Source of the DNA: Impatiens glandulifera
Lineage: Eukaryota > Streptophyta > Magnoliopsida > Ericales > Balsaminaceae
NCBI RefSeq assembly: GCF_907164915.1
Contig: NC_061862.1
Coordinates: forward strand, 82,673,718 to 82,737,717
Direction of reading: 5' to 3'
Length of the DNA: 64,000 nt
In this document: positions 1 to 9,673 of the stretch, piece after piece
How the letters are laid out: each line of letters opens with the position of its first letter
Numbering within the stretch: position 1 is the first letter of the stretch
Made by a program: the position numbers and the translations under genes
The notes under the pieces: model-generated
What the model was told of the DNA's origin: nothing
What the model saw: the letters and a program-made list of their open reading frames with translations, nothing else
Databases searched by the model: none

Positions 1-50
1 AGATTGTCGGTGAGAGGAGGTTCTGACCTTTCGTCGGTTTTGTTGATAGC

Positions 51-1538
51 CTAATCCGCTAGAGGAGACTTATTACCTAGATTCTGACCGTCACCGGTCT
101 CAAGACGCGGAGAGTGCGCTGTATTTTGTTGTTCGCGCACCGCTTCAAGCCGCGCGACTTCGTCGATGAACTCTCCTTTCTTTACTGCAAGTATATCCAA
201 CACCAAGAGTTGTAGTCGAGACTTCGGTGTTCCTGGAATATACCTTTCTGTAAGTTTTCGAATATGTTCGGCTAACTTTTGTAGTCGAGCACGCGGTTCC
301 ACTATTGCATGTCGGTCCAAGGCTTCGCTGGGATCCTTGGCTTTTGTTAGGTTGATGACGTCCTCCTCTATCTCCTTCAACCTTCTGAAACTTTGTCCAT
401 CGGTTAGTCCCGGTAGCATTTGTTTGTAGAATTTGTCACACCGGAACCGGAACCACTCACAGTATACTTCAGATGCCTCATGAGCTTGCAGATCGATTTC
501 CTCCATGATTCTGCGTACTATAGTCTCGGCCATTTCCTGGTCGTTGTTATCGGGAACGTCTTCCTCCCCGGGACCGTCTGCACCGGTATCGGCATTTTCA
601 AGACTTGCCGATTGTTCTTCTTCAGTCGGTTCCTTTTCTTTGCCGGACAGATTTTCATCGGTATAATTCGAGGTGGTTCGGTCGGAGCTTGAGGCCGAAT
701 CGTCCTCATTTTGCGGTTTAGAGGGTGGATCCGTGAATTTTATCGGTTGTTTGTCCTTCTTGCTTCCGAATCTTCCCTTTACCGGAGCAGGTTTCTTAGC
801 AGCAGACTTATTCCTTCGGCCACCTGTAGAACCGGGGGCCGGCTTTTTCTTCTCCAGGAATTGGCGGGATCTTATTATTTTGCTCGACGAGAGAAGAACA
901 CCAGGCCCGGTGTTGATGTTGTGGTGGAGCATGATCTTCTCGAGTGGGATGGCGTATCCCCATGATCGGGTGGAATCCGGTTTCACCATTTCCTTCAGGT
1001 TGTTGAAAATCTCCTTCGCCCAATTAACATTTATGCCATTTAGTAAACCGACAAGCATCTCGATTTTTGCCTTGTTGAGGTTGTCGAAATTTCCCCCTCT
1101 CGCCTGAACCGACTTAGTGAAGATGTCACACAGCGGTATATATTCCGGTCGTAGGGTTGATTTCTTACCAGAGACTTCTAAATGAGTTGTGGTTGCCGAG
1201 AGAACCTGGCAAGCCGCCTCGAATGTTTCTCGATCTAGATCCATCGAAGTGTTGCGTCCATCTGTTGGTAGGCGTAGGATTTCAGCAACCGACTCTTCGG
1301 TTATGTCGAACTGTTGACCGCCGACGGTTGCGGTTATTGTTTTGCCAGAGAGAGATGCGGTTTTAAAGAATTCTTCAACCGCTTCCTTGTATAGAACGAA
1401 AGGACCGCCTAGAAAATATTCGAGTCCGGCCTCGGAAATCCGGGAAAGAACTTCCTTTGCCGGAGCCGAACCGTTTTGTCTGATTTCTTTAAAGTCTACC
1501 TGGATGATATGTTTGAACAATGCGGAATCACGACCCAT
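51..1538 (-). CDS. Accessory gene C of Copia element 1 (long form with basic/acidic tail)
   Basis: This frame gives 495 residues from the ATG at 1,538 (MGRDSALFKHIIQVDF). Residues 1 to about 220 are the shared accessory domain (FLGGPFVLY, ILRLPTDG, GGNFDNL, NWAKEIFNNLKEM). Next come a lysine-rich stretch (KKKPAPG, NKSAAKKPAP, KKDK) that could be a nuclear localisation signal, a serine/acid-rich spacer, and a conserved block (EWFRFRCDKF, LPGL) also present in element 2 (YLLWVQLRCETK, VPGM). The TAG at 51-53 may be premature: the frame stays open from base 50 to the window edge and its wording resembles the continuation in element 2, which is several hundred codons longer. Treat the 3' end as unresolved. 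Confidence 0.75.
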   Translation of the reverse strand: MGRDSALFKHIIQVDFKEIRQNGSAPAKEVLSRISEAGLEYFLGGPFVLYKEAVEEFFKTASLSGKTITATVGGQQFDITEESVAEILRLPTDGRNTSMDLDRETFEAACQVLSATTTHLEVSGKKSTLRPEYIPLCDIFTKSVQARGGNFDNLNKAKIEMLVGLLNGINVNWAKEIFNNLKEMVKPDSTRSWGYAIPLEKIMLHHNINTGPGVLLSSSKIIRSRQFLEKKKPAPGSTGGRRNKSAAKKPAPVKGRFGSKKDKQPIKFTDPPSKPQNEDDSASSSDRTTSNYTDENLSGKEKEPTEEEQSASLENADTGADGPGEEDVPDNNDQEMAETIVRRIMEEIDLQAHEASEVYCEWFRFRCDKFYKQMLPGLTDGQSFRRLKEIEEDVINLTKAKDPSEALDRHAIVEPRARLQKLAEHIRKLTERYIPGTPKSRLQLLVLDILAVKKGEFIDEVARLEAVREQQNTAHSPRLETGDGQNLGNKSPLAD

Positions 1539-1656
1539 TATTGATGATTGAATCGAGAGAGCAAGAGAAAAAACCGCTTTGAGAGAGTTTGAGAAAGTTG
1601 AGAGCTAGTAAGAGAAAGTCCAATCGCGTAAGAATGAAATAATGTGACGAAGGACC

Positions 1657-1666
1657 CTATTTATAG
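1657..1666 (-). promoter_or_regulatory. TATA box of accessory gene C, element 1
   Basis: The minus strand reads CTATAAATAG about 120 nt upstream of the ATG at 1,538, followed by a CTCTC-rich leader. Gene C of element 2 has CTATATAAG at the equivalent distance. Confidence 0.6.
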
Positions 1667-2176
1667 GTGCGGTTTGCAATCCCAACCGTCACGAACCGTC
1701 CCATCATCATTAGGCGGGAATTTTCCCTCCAAGGGCATTTCGGTAAACAACAGGCGGTAATCCAAAAAGGCGGCAATCAGAGGGCGGTAATCCATGGGCG
1801 GTAAAAGTATGGCGGGAAATCAAAGGCGGGATATTTGAGCGGGAGCTTTTTGGCGGGAAATTTCCCTCCAAAGATTTTAAGTGGTCTTTCAATTTCGGTT
1901 TTGATGAAGCAGCCCCTTTTTGAAACTGTTTAATGAAGTGATTTGTTAACCACGATGATGCGGTGTTTTGACTTTGACTGGATAGTTCAACGAATACACA
2001 TTTGTTTATCGATTTTAACCGGTTAGTTAGATGAGTGATCTGAGTTTTTGCAACTTTTGACCCAGTTATGAAGCTGAAATGGATTTTCATTGAATAAAGG
2101 TACAAGATAGAAACCGATATATGGATCGGTTTGAAAATGTAGAAGGAAAGGAGTACAAAAGAGATAACGATACAAC

Positions 2177-2878
2177 TTAAGTAATAACCATCCTAGAGAA
2201 CTTGTCCTCCACCTCATCCACATCAAGAATGTTTGAAAGAGATGTCGGTGTACCTGGTCCAAATTCTGGACGGTACTTGAGAATGAGTCGACTGATATGA
2301 GGAGCGTAGCCGAGACCTCTTTTGGTCAACACCATAGTTTTCAGGTTGTTGAATATGACCGATGACCAATTTATGGGAGCATAACTCATAATGTAGGTCA
2401 TCATGTTGTACACCTTCTTGGAGTAGCGCTGGTTGGGGGATTGGCAGATTAAGGAGCGATTGAAAATTTCAAGGAGAAGCTGGATGTGGAAGCGAAGACA
2501 GGTCTTTAGCCCGTTGTTCTCCACCGGCACCCCGGTTCCTGAGAACAGCCAAGCATAAGATTCCGCGGCGCTGCCTTCCCGGGGCGGGAAGTCCGAAAAC
2601 CCTTCGGTGGGCAGGTTGAACATTTGAGCAAACTCGTTTTCATCCAGCCAGAAAGTGTGATCTCTCACTGTGGAAACAATGTAGTTTCCTCTTATGCAGG
2701 CACTTCTGAAGAAAGTCTTGACATCCTCAAGGAGTATATGGCCGGATTCTTCGAGAAAGGTGCGAAGACCGGTGTCAATGAGGGATTCAAACAACATCTC
2801 CTTTGTTTCTTGATCATTGATCTCCAGGCATGAGTCGAAATCAATGCTTAGGAAGTTTGGTAGTGTTTGGCTCGGCAT
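2177..2878 (-). CDS. Accessory gene B of Copia element 1, unknown function
   Basis: The open frame gives 233 residues from the ATG at 2,878 (MPSQTLPNFLSIDF). The frame is open 39 codons farther upstream, but that ATG would lie upstream of the TATA box, so 2,878 is chosen. It has the same domain as genes A and C: IDF, GLRTFLEE, EDVKTFF, FNLPTEGFSDF, a Q-L-L-L-E-I-F block, INWSSVIFNNLKTMV and GYAPHISRL. The partner in element 2 is at 53,985-54,745. It is a soluble-looking alpha-rich protein with no catalytic motif I recognise. It lies about 450 bp from gene A and 640 bp from gene C, each gap holding a TATA-like box and a pyrimidine-rich leader. Confidence 0.75.
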   Translation of the reverse strand: MPSQTLPNFLSIDFDSCLEINDQETKEMLFESLIDTGLRTFLEESGHILLEDVKTFFRSACIRGNYIVSTVRDHTFWLDENEFAQMFNLPTEGFSDFPPREGSAAESYAWLFSGTGVPVENNGLKTCLRFHIQLLLEIFNRSLICQSPNQRYSKKVYNMMTYIMSYAPINWSSVIFNNLKTMVLTKRGLGYAPHISRLILKYRPEFGPGTPTSLSNILDVDEVEDKFSRMVIT

Positions 2879-2956
2879 GATTCCAACTTTGCTAAGAGAG
2901 AGATGGAGTTCAAGAGATTTTTTTTTGAGATGTGTTAAGTTGATTAGGGGATGGCT

Positions 2957-2966
2957 CTTTATATAG
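2957..2966 (-). promoter_or_regulatory. TATA box of accessory gene B, element 1
   Basis: The minus strand reads CTATATAAAG 79 nt upstream of the chosen ATG at 2,878, followed by a leader with CTCTCTC runs. Confidence 0.6.
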
Positions 2967-3324
2967 ATCCGGTTTTGGAGGGAAAATATCAACATTGAAG
3001 ATCAGTTTTGTCTTATTAGAGAAGAGAATATTTATGTTTCCAAAGTGTATTGGGAAGATGTTACTTTTGACCGATTGCGGAGCTCGAGGTAGGGATTTAG
3101 TCCAAAGGTAACCAAGTTAGTTGGGTAGTAATTACTCATGTAGTTGGGAGTTACTTCATTAATTAAATATTACTTTTCATTAATGACGGATGCAACAACA
3201 AACTGAAGAGTAATCGATTGAAACCGAAGATAACATAAACTAGGCCGAAGTGATCATAATAGAGTGTTGAACAAAGATACAACCGGTGCGTACAGCAAAA
3301 TGACCGTTTGTAAGAGGGAGTGAC

Positions 3325-4086
3325 TTAATATCCGCTGGAGTTGGCGTGACCGTTGGAGTGGATGTGACGGTTACTCCTCTTCCAAGCCTTTTCAAACCGC
3401 TCATAAAATGAATCGGTGACTTCCTTGGTGAGTACCTGGGCTTGGTTCAACCCTTCGCCCAGACATGTTGGAACCCCAAGCTCTAGAAGCAGACAGCTTA
3501 GCTGAGGAACTAGACCGACTGTTCGAACGCCAATCATCCAGATTAGGACGTCGAACAACACCCTTGACCAGTTGACCGGTGTGCCAGTGGTTATAGCGGC
3601 CATGATGTTGAAGGCAGCGGTGCAATACGTGTTGGTCACATCCCTTCCCAGGATGCCTCGACCGATCACGTCGTTGAGAAGCTGGTATTCAACTTTCAAT
3701 AGTGACTTGGCACCGTGGTCATCAACTAGTTGATTTGACCGGGCAAAGGCTAAGGAGATCTCGGCTTTTAGTTCAGCCGGTACATTAAGATCGGTCTGCC
3801 CTTGCTTTGGTAGGTCAAAGCATCTTGCAAAGTCACTTTCTGTGAAATCGAATACAATCCCTTCCACTTTTGACTGAATATGTGTGTCAAAGTGAGGAGT
3901 TCCACGAAAAACCCTAGCATTGTAGAAGAATTCCAGAACTGATTCATAATAGATGACATGTTTGTCATCTAGAAAATGTTGGAGACCAGTATCTTCAAGT
4001 GACTTGATCATCTTGAAGACTTCATAATGCTCAGTGCTTTGAGCAGATTTGAAATCCACTTGAAGGATGTTTGGAAACTAAGACAT
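3325..4086 (-). pseudogene. Accessory gene A of Copia element 1, with a stop at codon 3
   Basis: The open part gives 244 residues homologous to gene A of element 2 (52,812-53,549). They share VDF/ADF near the N-terminus, GLxxFL, a FxLPxxG motif, a GAKSxL...YQLL block, ILGR and NWSxxxF. The natural start is the ATG at 4,086: it lies 60 nt below a TATA box and its frame is the same, but codon 3 is TAG (4,078-4,080), probably once CAG. The next possible start in the frame is a GTG, not convincing for a plant, so I call it a pseudogene by one stop. The function is unknown; the domain resembles the uncharacterised 'putative plant transposon protein' family. No signal peptide or membrane segment is seen. 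Confidence 0.78.
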
Positions 4087-4145
4087 TTTGTCTTAGTGAG
4101 AGGATGAGTTATAACTTGTGATTGTTTTGTTTAAGGTTTGTTCAA

Positions 4146-4154
4146 CTTATATAC
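4146..4154 (-). promoter_or_regulatory. TATA-like box of accessory gene A, element 1
   Basis: The minus strand reads GTATATAAG about 60 nt upstream of the gene A ATG at 4,086. It is weak alone but matches the arrangement of the five other accessory genes. Confidence 0.5.
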
Positions 4155-4599
4155 TAGTGGAGAGAGGATCTTATTGTCCAATGTATCACAGGTAATAATG
4201 TCTATTAACCATAGGATAAAGAGTTTTGCATGAAATAAGCATGTCTACAGCCTAGGATGTTGGTCATAGACCTGGACCATGAAAGATATCAGATCTTCAC
4301 GTATTTTGAGGTGTAACCATTTTACTTTGAAAAGGTAATATTTCAGGACAGATAAGTTTAAACGCAGGTAATTATTCCACTTTTGTTTGAAGACCAAATA
4401 GTCTAAGATAAACTATTTCCGAACCGGTCAGTTATCAATTGTTCGTCCCGATGCGGTTATTTGGTGCATGCACTAAATAACCGGTCGGTTTACTCTGACT
4501 GATAGACCAGGCAGTTCTTCCATAGATACCTTGGGAAATTTGAAGTTCAACAATTTAGGAGGAACTACCGGTTTTGTCTGTCCGAACCGATTTCCCTTT

Positions 4600-7500
4600 T
4601 TAAGCATCCTTAGGAATAATTTGATTAATATCGGTCAAACCGAGTGTTAGTCTGAATTGAGAAAACTTAGCTTCCTGCAGAGGCTTTGTGAAGATATCGG
4701 CTACTTGTTGATCTGTCGATACGTATTCCAGCCGGATATGCTTCAGCATGACATGTTCCCGAATGAAGTGGTGCCTTATGTCAATGTGCTTAGTTCTAGA
4801 GTGTAAAACCGGATTGTAGGTGATTGCTATGGCACTTGTGTTATCACAAAAGATTAGAGATTCTTCGGCTATGACACCGAAATCCTTCAGTTGTTGTTGA
4901 ATCCAAAGAAGTTGTGAACAACAGCTTCCGGCTGCCAGGTATTCAACTTCTGCGGTTGATGTGGCAACTGATGTTTGTTTCTTGCTATGCCATGAAACAA
5001 GCCGATCACCTAAGAATTGGCATGTTCCGCTGGTGCTTTTTCTGTCAACCTTGCAACCTGCATAGTCTGCATCTGAATAACTTGTTAGGTTAAAGGATGA
5101 ATCCTTTGGATACCACAAGCCAACGTCAGGGGTCCCCTTAAGATATTTCAGAATTCGCTTTGCGGCTGTGTAGTGAGACTATTTTGGGTTGGCTTGGAAT
5201 CTTCCACACACACCGACTGCAAATAGAATATCCGGTCTACTTGCTGTCAGGTATAGAAGAGAACCGATGATGCCTCGGTAAGCGGTCAGGTCTACTACTT
5301 GACCCTCATCATCTTTGTCCAATTTGACCGATGAACTCATTGGAGTAGCCGCTGAGGAGCATGTATCCATCCCAAATTTCTTTAGCAGTTCTTTAGTGTA
5401 CTTGGGTTGACTGATGAATGTTCCTTTTTCGAGTTGCTTAACCTGAAGACCTAGGAATAAACTTAATTCTCCCATCATACTCATTTCAAATTGTTAGTCA
5501 TCAGGGTTGAGAATTTATCACATAGCTTAGGATCGGTTGAACCGAAGATGATATCATCTACATAGATTTGTACAAGTAGGATATGTTCTTTTTTCTCAAA
5601 CTTAAATAACGTTTTATCCACCAAACCGATGGTGAAGTCATGTTTTAACAAAAATGCGGTTAGTGTGTCATACCAGGCTCTAGGAGCTTGCTTTAGACCG
5701 TATAAAGCTTTGTTTAACCGATATACATGGTTGGGTAGTTCAGCATTTTTGAAACCGGGTGGTTGTTCAACATATACCTCTTCACGTAGGTCACCATTCA
5801 AAAATGCACTTTTAACATCCATTTGGAAAACCTTAAAATTTTTGAAGGCAGTAAAAGCTAGAAAAATCCTAATAGCTTCAATCCTAGCTACATGGGCAAA
5901 TGATTCTTCAAAATCAATGCCTTCTTTCTGTTTGTAACCTTGTGCCACTAATCTGGCTTTGTTCCTCGTGACCAAACCGTCTTCATTGAGCTTATTTCTA
6001 AATACCCATCTTGTTCCTATGACCGGTTGATCTTTCGGTCTAGGGACTAGGTACCAGACTTTATTACTCTCGAACTGGTTTAACTCTTCTTGCATTCCCA
6101 AGATCCAATCCGGATCTGACAATGCTTCATCCACTCTTTTCGGCTCAATCTGGGATATAAAAGCGGAATTAAAGTATTCCTCCAAAATTTGACACCTAGT
6201 TCGAACAGGTTCTGAAGGGTCACCTATAATTAGCTTAGGAGGATGTTTAGTGTTCCTTTTGAGGTTCGGTTCAGCGGTGTCTACCAAATTACCATTTACT
6301 TGATCAAGGCTAGACATATCGGTAGGCTTAGCAAGGATGTCAGACCGACCGATTTCCTCGGTTTGGACCGAAGTGTCAGCTTCCTGTCGTGGGACAGCTT
6401 GATCCGACTGGGTTTCATCATTACCCATTTGGTCATGGACAAACCGCCTGAAAACTGGAATCTCATCTTCACTATCAGAGTGAATATTGTTGTTTTCCAG
6501 TCTGTTGTGTAGATCAAAGCTTGATGTAGTGTTACTTTCAACCGATTCATCGAAAACAACATGAAGTGATTCCTCCACGGTTAAGGTTCTATTGTTATAC
6601 ACTCTATATGTTTTACTCACTGCTGAGTAACCTAACATGATCCCAGTATCGGTTTTTGCATCAAAAGCAAATAAATAGGTTTTATCATTTATATGAATGT
6701 AGCATTTACAACCGAAAATCTTAAGGTACTTGAGGTTGGGAACTCTATCAAAATATACCTCATAAGGTGTTTTGTTATGAAACTTGTTAATTAAAGACCG
6801 GTTTTGTGTATAACATGCAGTATTGATAGCATCAGCCCAAAATTTTTGAGCAATGCCCGAGTCGGCTATCATGGACCGTGCGGCTTCCTTGAGAGTTCAG
6901 TTTCTTCTCTCGGCTAGGCCGTTCTATTGAAGAGTCCTAGAACTAGACAACTCGTGTCTAATACCGGATTCATTAAGAAATGCGGTTAAAGTACTGTTTG
7001 TAAATTCGGTACCTCTATCACTTCTAATGCTATTAATGCGTGTGGATTTTTCATTTTGCAAACGTTTAAGCAGTGTGATCAAATTTGATGCGGTTTTACG
7101 TTTGGATGGTAAGAATATTACCCATGTATATCTAGAGCAATCATCAACAACTACCATAGTGTAAAGCATACCTCCTAGGCTGATGACCTGAATTGGTCCA
7201 AATAAATCCATGTGAAGAAGATCTAAGCATCGGTTAGATTGAATGTGTCCTTTACTCTTAAAGGTTGACCTAGTTTGTTTACCCATTTGACATGCTGAGC
7301 AAACCTTATCCTTATTAAATACTATGTCAGGAATTCCGTCGACTAGCTTTTTACCGCGAATATAATTTAAGGTTTTTATGTTCAGATGGTTTAGTCTCTT
7401 ATGCCACAGCCAGGTTTGATCGGTCTTGGCTATCATGCATACATGATATTCTACTTTAGCTTTCCAGTCTACCTTGTAAATATATCCTAGCCTATTTCCG

Positions 7501-7879
7501 GTTAGTAGTATGGTACCTTGAGAGTTCTTAACTAGGCATGCATGTTTAAGAAATTCTACCGTGTATCCAGCATCACACATTTGACTAATGCTTAGTAGGT
7601 TAAAACGTAGGTTTTCAACTAAGAGTACATTATCGATTGTAAGGTTACCATGGACAATCTTACCCTTGCCCACAGTTCTACCTTTTGAGTTGTCACCGAA
7701 GGTGATTAATGCACCGGTTTTATTCTGATGTCGGTTAAAAGGTTGTTGTTCCCGGTCATATGCTTGGAGCAACCGCTATCCAAGTACCATTCAGAGTTAC
7801 CTAGCCGTTTCTTTAAATCCTGCAAAATGTACATATTTACAACTATTTGGTACCCACATTCACTTGGGTCCACATGCGA
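4600..7879 (-). pseudogene. pol: Broken pol (protease-integrase-RT-RNase H) of Copia element 1
   Basis: The pol frame opens in the +1 frame over the gag UGA. It gives protease (DSGCSKHMTG, about 7,768-7,800), integrase (HKRLNH...CSAC zinc site, HMDLFGP, RSDRGTEF, then NGLAERRN), RT ([33 protein letters not shown]) and RNase H (SDADYAGC, VEYLA, CDNTSA), ending ITDINQII-like near 4,600. Breaks visible: a one-base loss near 7,722; TAG at 6,924-6,926; TGA at 6,897-6,899; a frameshift near 5,485-5,495; TAG at 5,179-5,181. The TAG/TGA stops sit where element 2 has Q, Q and R codons. All catalytic motifs can still be read, but a full polyprotein cannot be made. Confidence 0.92.
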
Positions 7880-9614
7880 TTAGTCCCTTGGGTATCCAGA
7901 CCTTGACAAACCGGACAGCTTTCCTGGTCAATGTTTTAACTATCTTTCTGGCACTCGGTTTTGAGTCTTTCGGCTTTCCTAAGAAGGCCCTGTGTGGGGA
8001 TGATCTTAGGTTTGTCTTATGCGGTTGTGGGTTGGCTTTTCTATTATTGAACAGGTTGGCTTTCCTTTTCTCAGGGTGAAGCCATTTCTCAGAATCAGTT
8101 GGACCTACATAGATTAGTTTTTCTTCCGTATAATAGGCGGTCAATTCCTCTTCAGCGGTTAAGGAACTTCTTATAAAACTTATAAAGGGAAGATCATCCT
8201 TTGTGAGCCTTACTTTGTCTACGGGTTTTTGGTTTTGGGATCTATTGTTTTTGTAACCTAGACCAAACATGCAAAAAGGGTGTCTTTTATAACTACACAT
8301 CTTTCTTACCATTTCACTAGATCTCTTATATGCGGCCATTTTATACTGGAGTCGGGCATTTTCCTCCTCGGTCAATTCTCGAACTGGCTCATTGAACTGT
8401 TCGGTTTCAGAGGATAGTTCAGGTGCTAATTCGGTTTCTAAGGTAGGGGTTTCATCAGGTTGTATGATCTCTGGTTCGGTCAGAATGGGTACTATAAGGT
8501 CGACTCTAAAGTTGGGTTGCTTAGGTAATATGGCTAGTAGGTTCTTATACTCTGCTACCATATCATTTAATGCATTATATAACTCATCTTTAGTAAATTC
8601 TTCACAAGGAGAGTCAAATACCTGTTCCTCATTCGCCATGAGGCATGTGAGTTCATCATCACTGTCATTGTGAGCCCATAGGCTTCCTCCATCATCGGCT
8701 ATCAGTGCTTTCTGAACCTCACTTCCTTCACCGGTTTGTTGATAATTGTTTCGGTTATTTTGATTGTCTGGTTTCCGGTCATCCCTCCTCGGTTTTCTGC
8801 ATTCCCACTTGAAATGTCCCAAATAGTTACAGTTATAACATCTTACATTAGACTTATCACCATAGTTGTAGTTGTTTGTCGGTTGGCTCCTTTTCATGAA
8901 CCTCCCAAATTTTTGTGCAAGCATTGCCATGGCATCCTCGGTGAACTGTTCGGCGGTTCTGATCGGTGCAGGTGCAACCGGTTCTGTGGATGTGATCAAT
9001 GCTCTAGTTGAGGTTGAGACTGAAACCTCTTCTTCAGTCCTAGATCTCATTTTGAACTCATATGCCTTAAGGTCTTCGAATACATCGTGTAGTTTCATCT
9101 TACTTAGGCAGTTTGATTCCCTCATTACCATTGTCTTTATGTCCCATGCACTTGGAAGAGATCTTAACGCTTTCATGATGACCTCCTTGTTATCATACCT
9201 CTTGCCAAGAGTTGCTAGCTCGTCTAACACACATGTGAACCGGTCACTGTATTCTCTCATTGTTTCTCCCGGTTTCATCTTGATGCTTTCAAACTTCTGA
9301 GTAGCTACCATTACTTTGTTTTCCTTGGTTCTTTCATTTCCCTCATGAATCTGTATAACCGTTTCCCATATTTCCTTTGCGGTTTTGCAGTCTCTGATCT
9401 TGCAATACGTGTTTCTGTCCACACCGTTGGAGATCCGGTTTCTGGCATGGTTATCCAGATTATTTCTTCTCCTGTCTTCAGCTGTCCAATCATTCCTGTC
9501 CTTATCAATGATTATCGGTCCTTCGGCTATTATGAACTGCATCTCATCATCCATGGTGATTAAGTGTAGGTACATGCGTGCCTTCCAGTTAGCAAAGTCA
9601 TCACCTTCTAGCAT
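7860..9614 (-). CDS. gag: Gag (capsid/nucleocapsid) polyprotein of Copia element 1
   Basis: This is a 584-residue open frame. The first about 190 residues are the plant Copia gag fold (UBN2/DUF4219 type, with NWKARMYLHL near the start and MKLHDVFEDLKAYE near residue 175). A CX2CX4HX4C zinc knuckle for RNA packaging is at residues 259-272. An acidic linker and a basic tail follow, ending in WIPKGLIACGPK and a UGA. The start is the ATG at 9,614, but alignment with element 2 suggests the original ATG was at 9,634 and that one base was lost near 9,618, so the N-terminus may be shortened. The last codons overlap the pol frame by +1, as in element 2. Confidence 0.88.
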   Translation of the reverse strand: MLEGDDFANWKARMYLHLITMDDEMQFIIAEGPIIIDKDRNDWTAEDRRRNNLDNHARNRISNGVDRNTYCKIRDCKTAKEIWETVIQIHEGNERTKENKVMVATQKFESIKMKPGETMREYSDRFTCVLDELATLGKRYDNKEVIMKALRSLPSAWDIKTMVMRESNCLSKMKLHDVFEDLKAYEFKMRSRTEEEVSVSTSTRALITSTEPVAPAPIRTAEQFTEDAMAMLAQKFGRFMKRSQPTNNYNYGDKSNVRCYNCNYLGHFKWECRKPRRDDRKPDNQNNRNNYQQTGEGSEVQKALIADDGGSLWAHNDSDDELTCLMANEEQVFDSPCEEFTKDELYNALNDMVAEYKNLLAILPKQPNFRVDLIVPILTEPEIIQPDETPTLETELAPELSSETEQFNEPVRELTEEENARLQYKMAAYKRSSEMVRKMCSYKRHPFCMFGLGYKNNRSQNQKPVDKVRLTKDDLPFISFIRSSLTAEEELTAYYTEEKLIYVGPTDSEKWLHPEKRKANLFNNRKANPQPHKTNLRSSPHRAFLGKPKDSKPSARKIVKTLTRKAVRFVKVWIPKGLIACGPK

Positions 9615-9659
9615 TGGGGCCTATCGAAAGACATGCTTGCTTGAGTATTGAAATTAACT

Positions 9660-9671
9660 GCTCTGATACCA
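9660..9671 (-). other. Primer binding site (initiator tRNA-Met) of Copia element 1
   Basis: The minus strand reads TGGTATCAGAGC, the sequence complementary to the 3' end of plant initiator tRNA-Met and standard for plant Copia elements. It lies two bases inside the LTR end and marks the start of minus-strand DNA synthesis. Confidence 0.92.
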
Positions 9672-9673
9672 AT

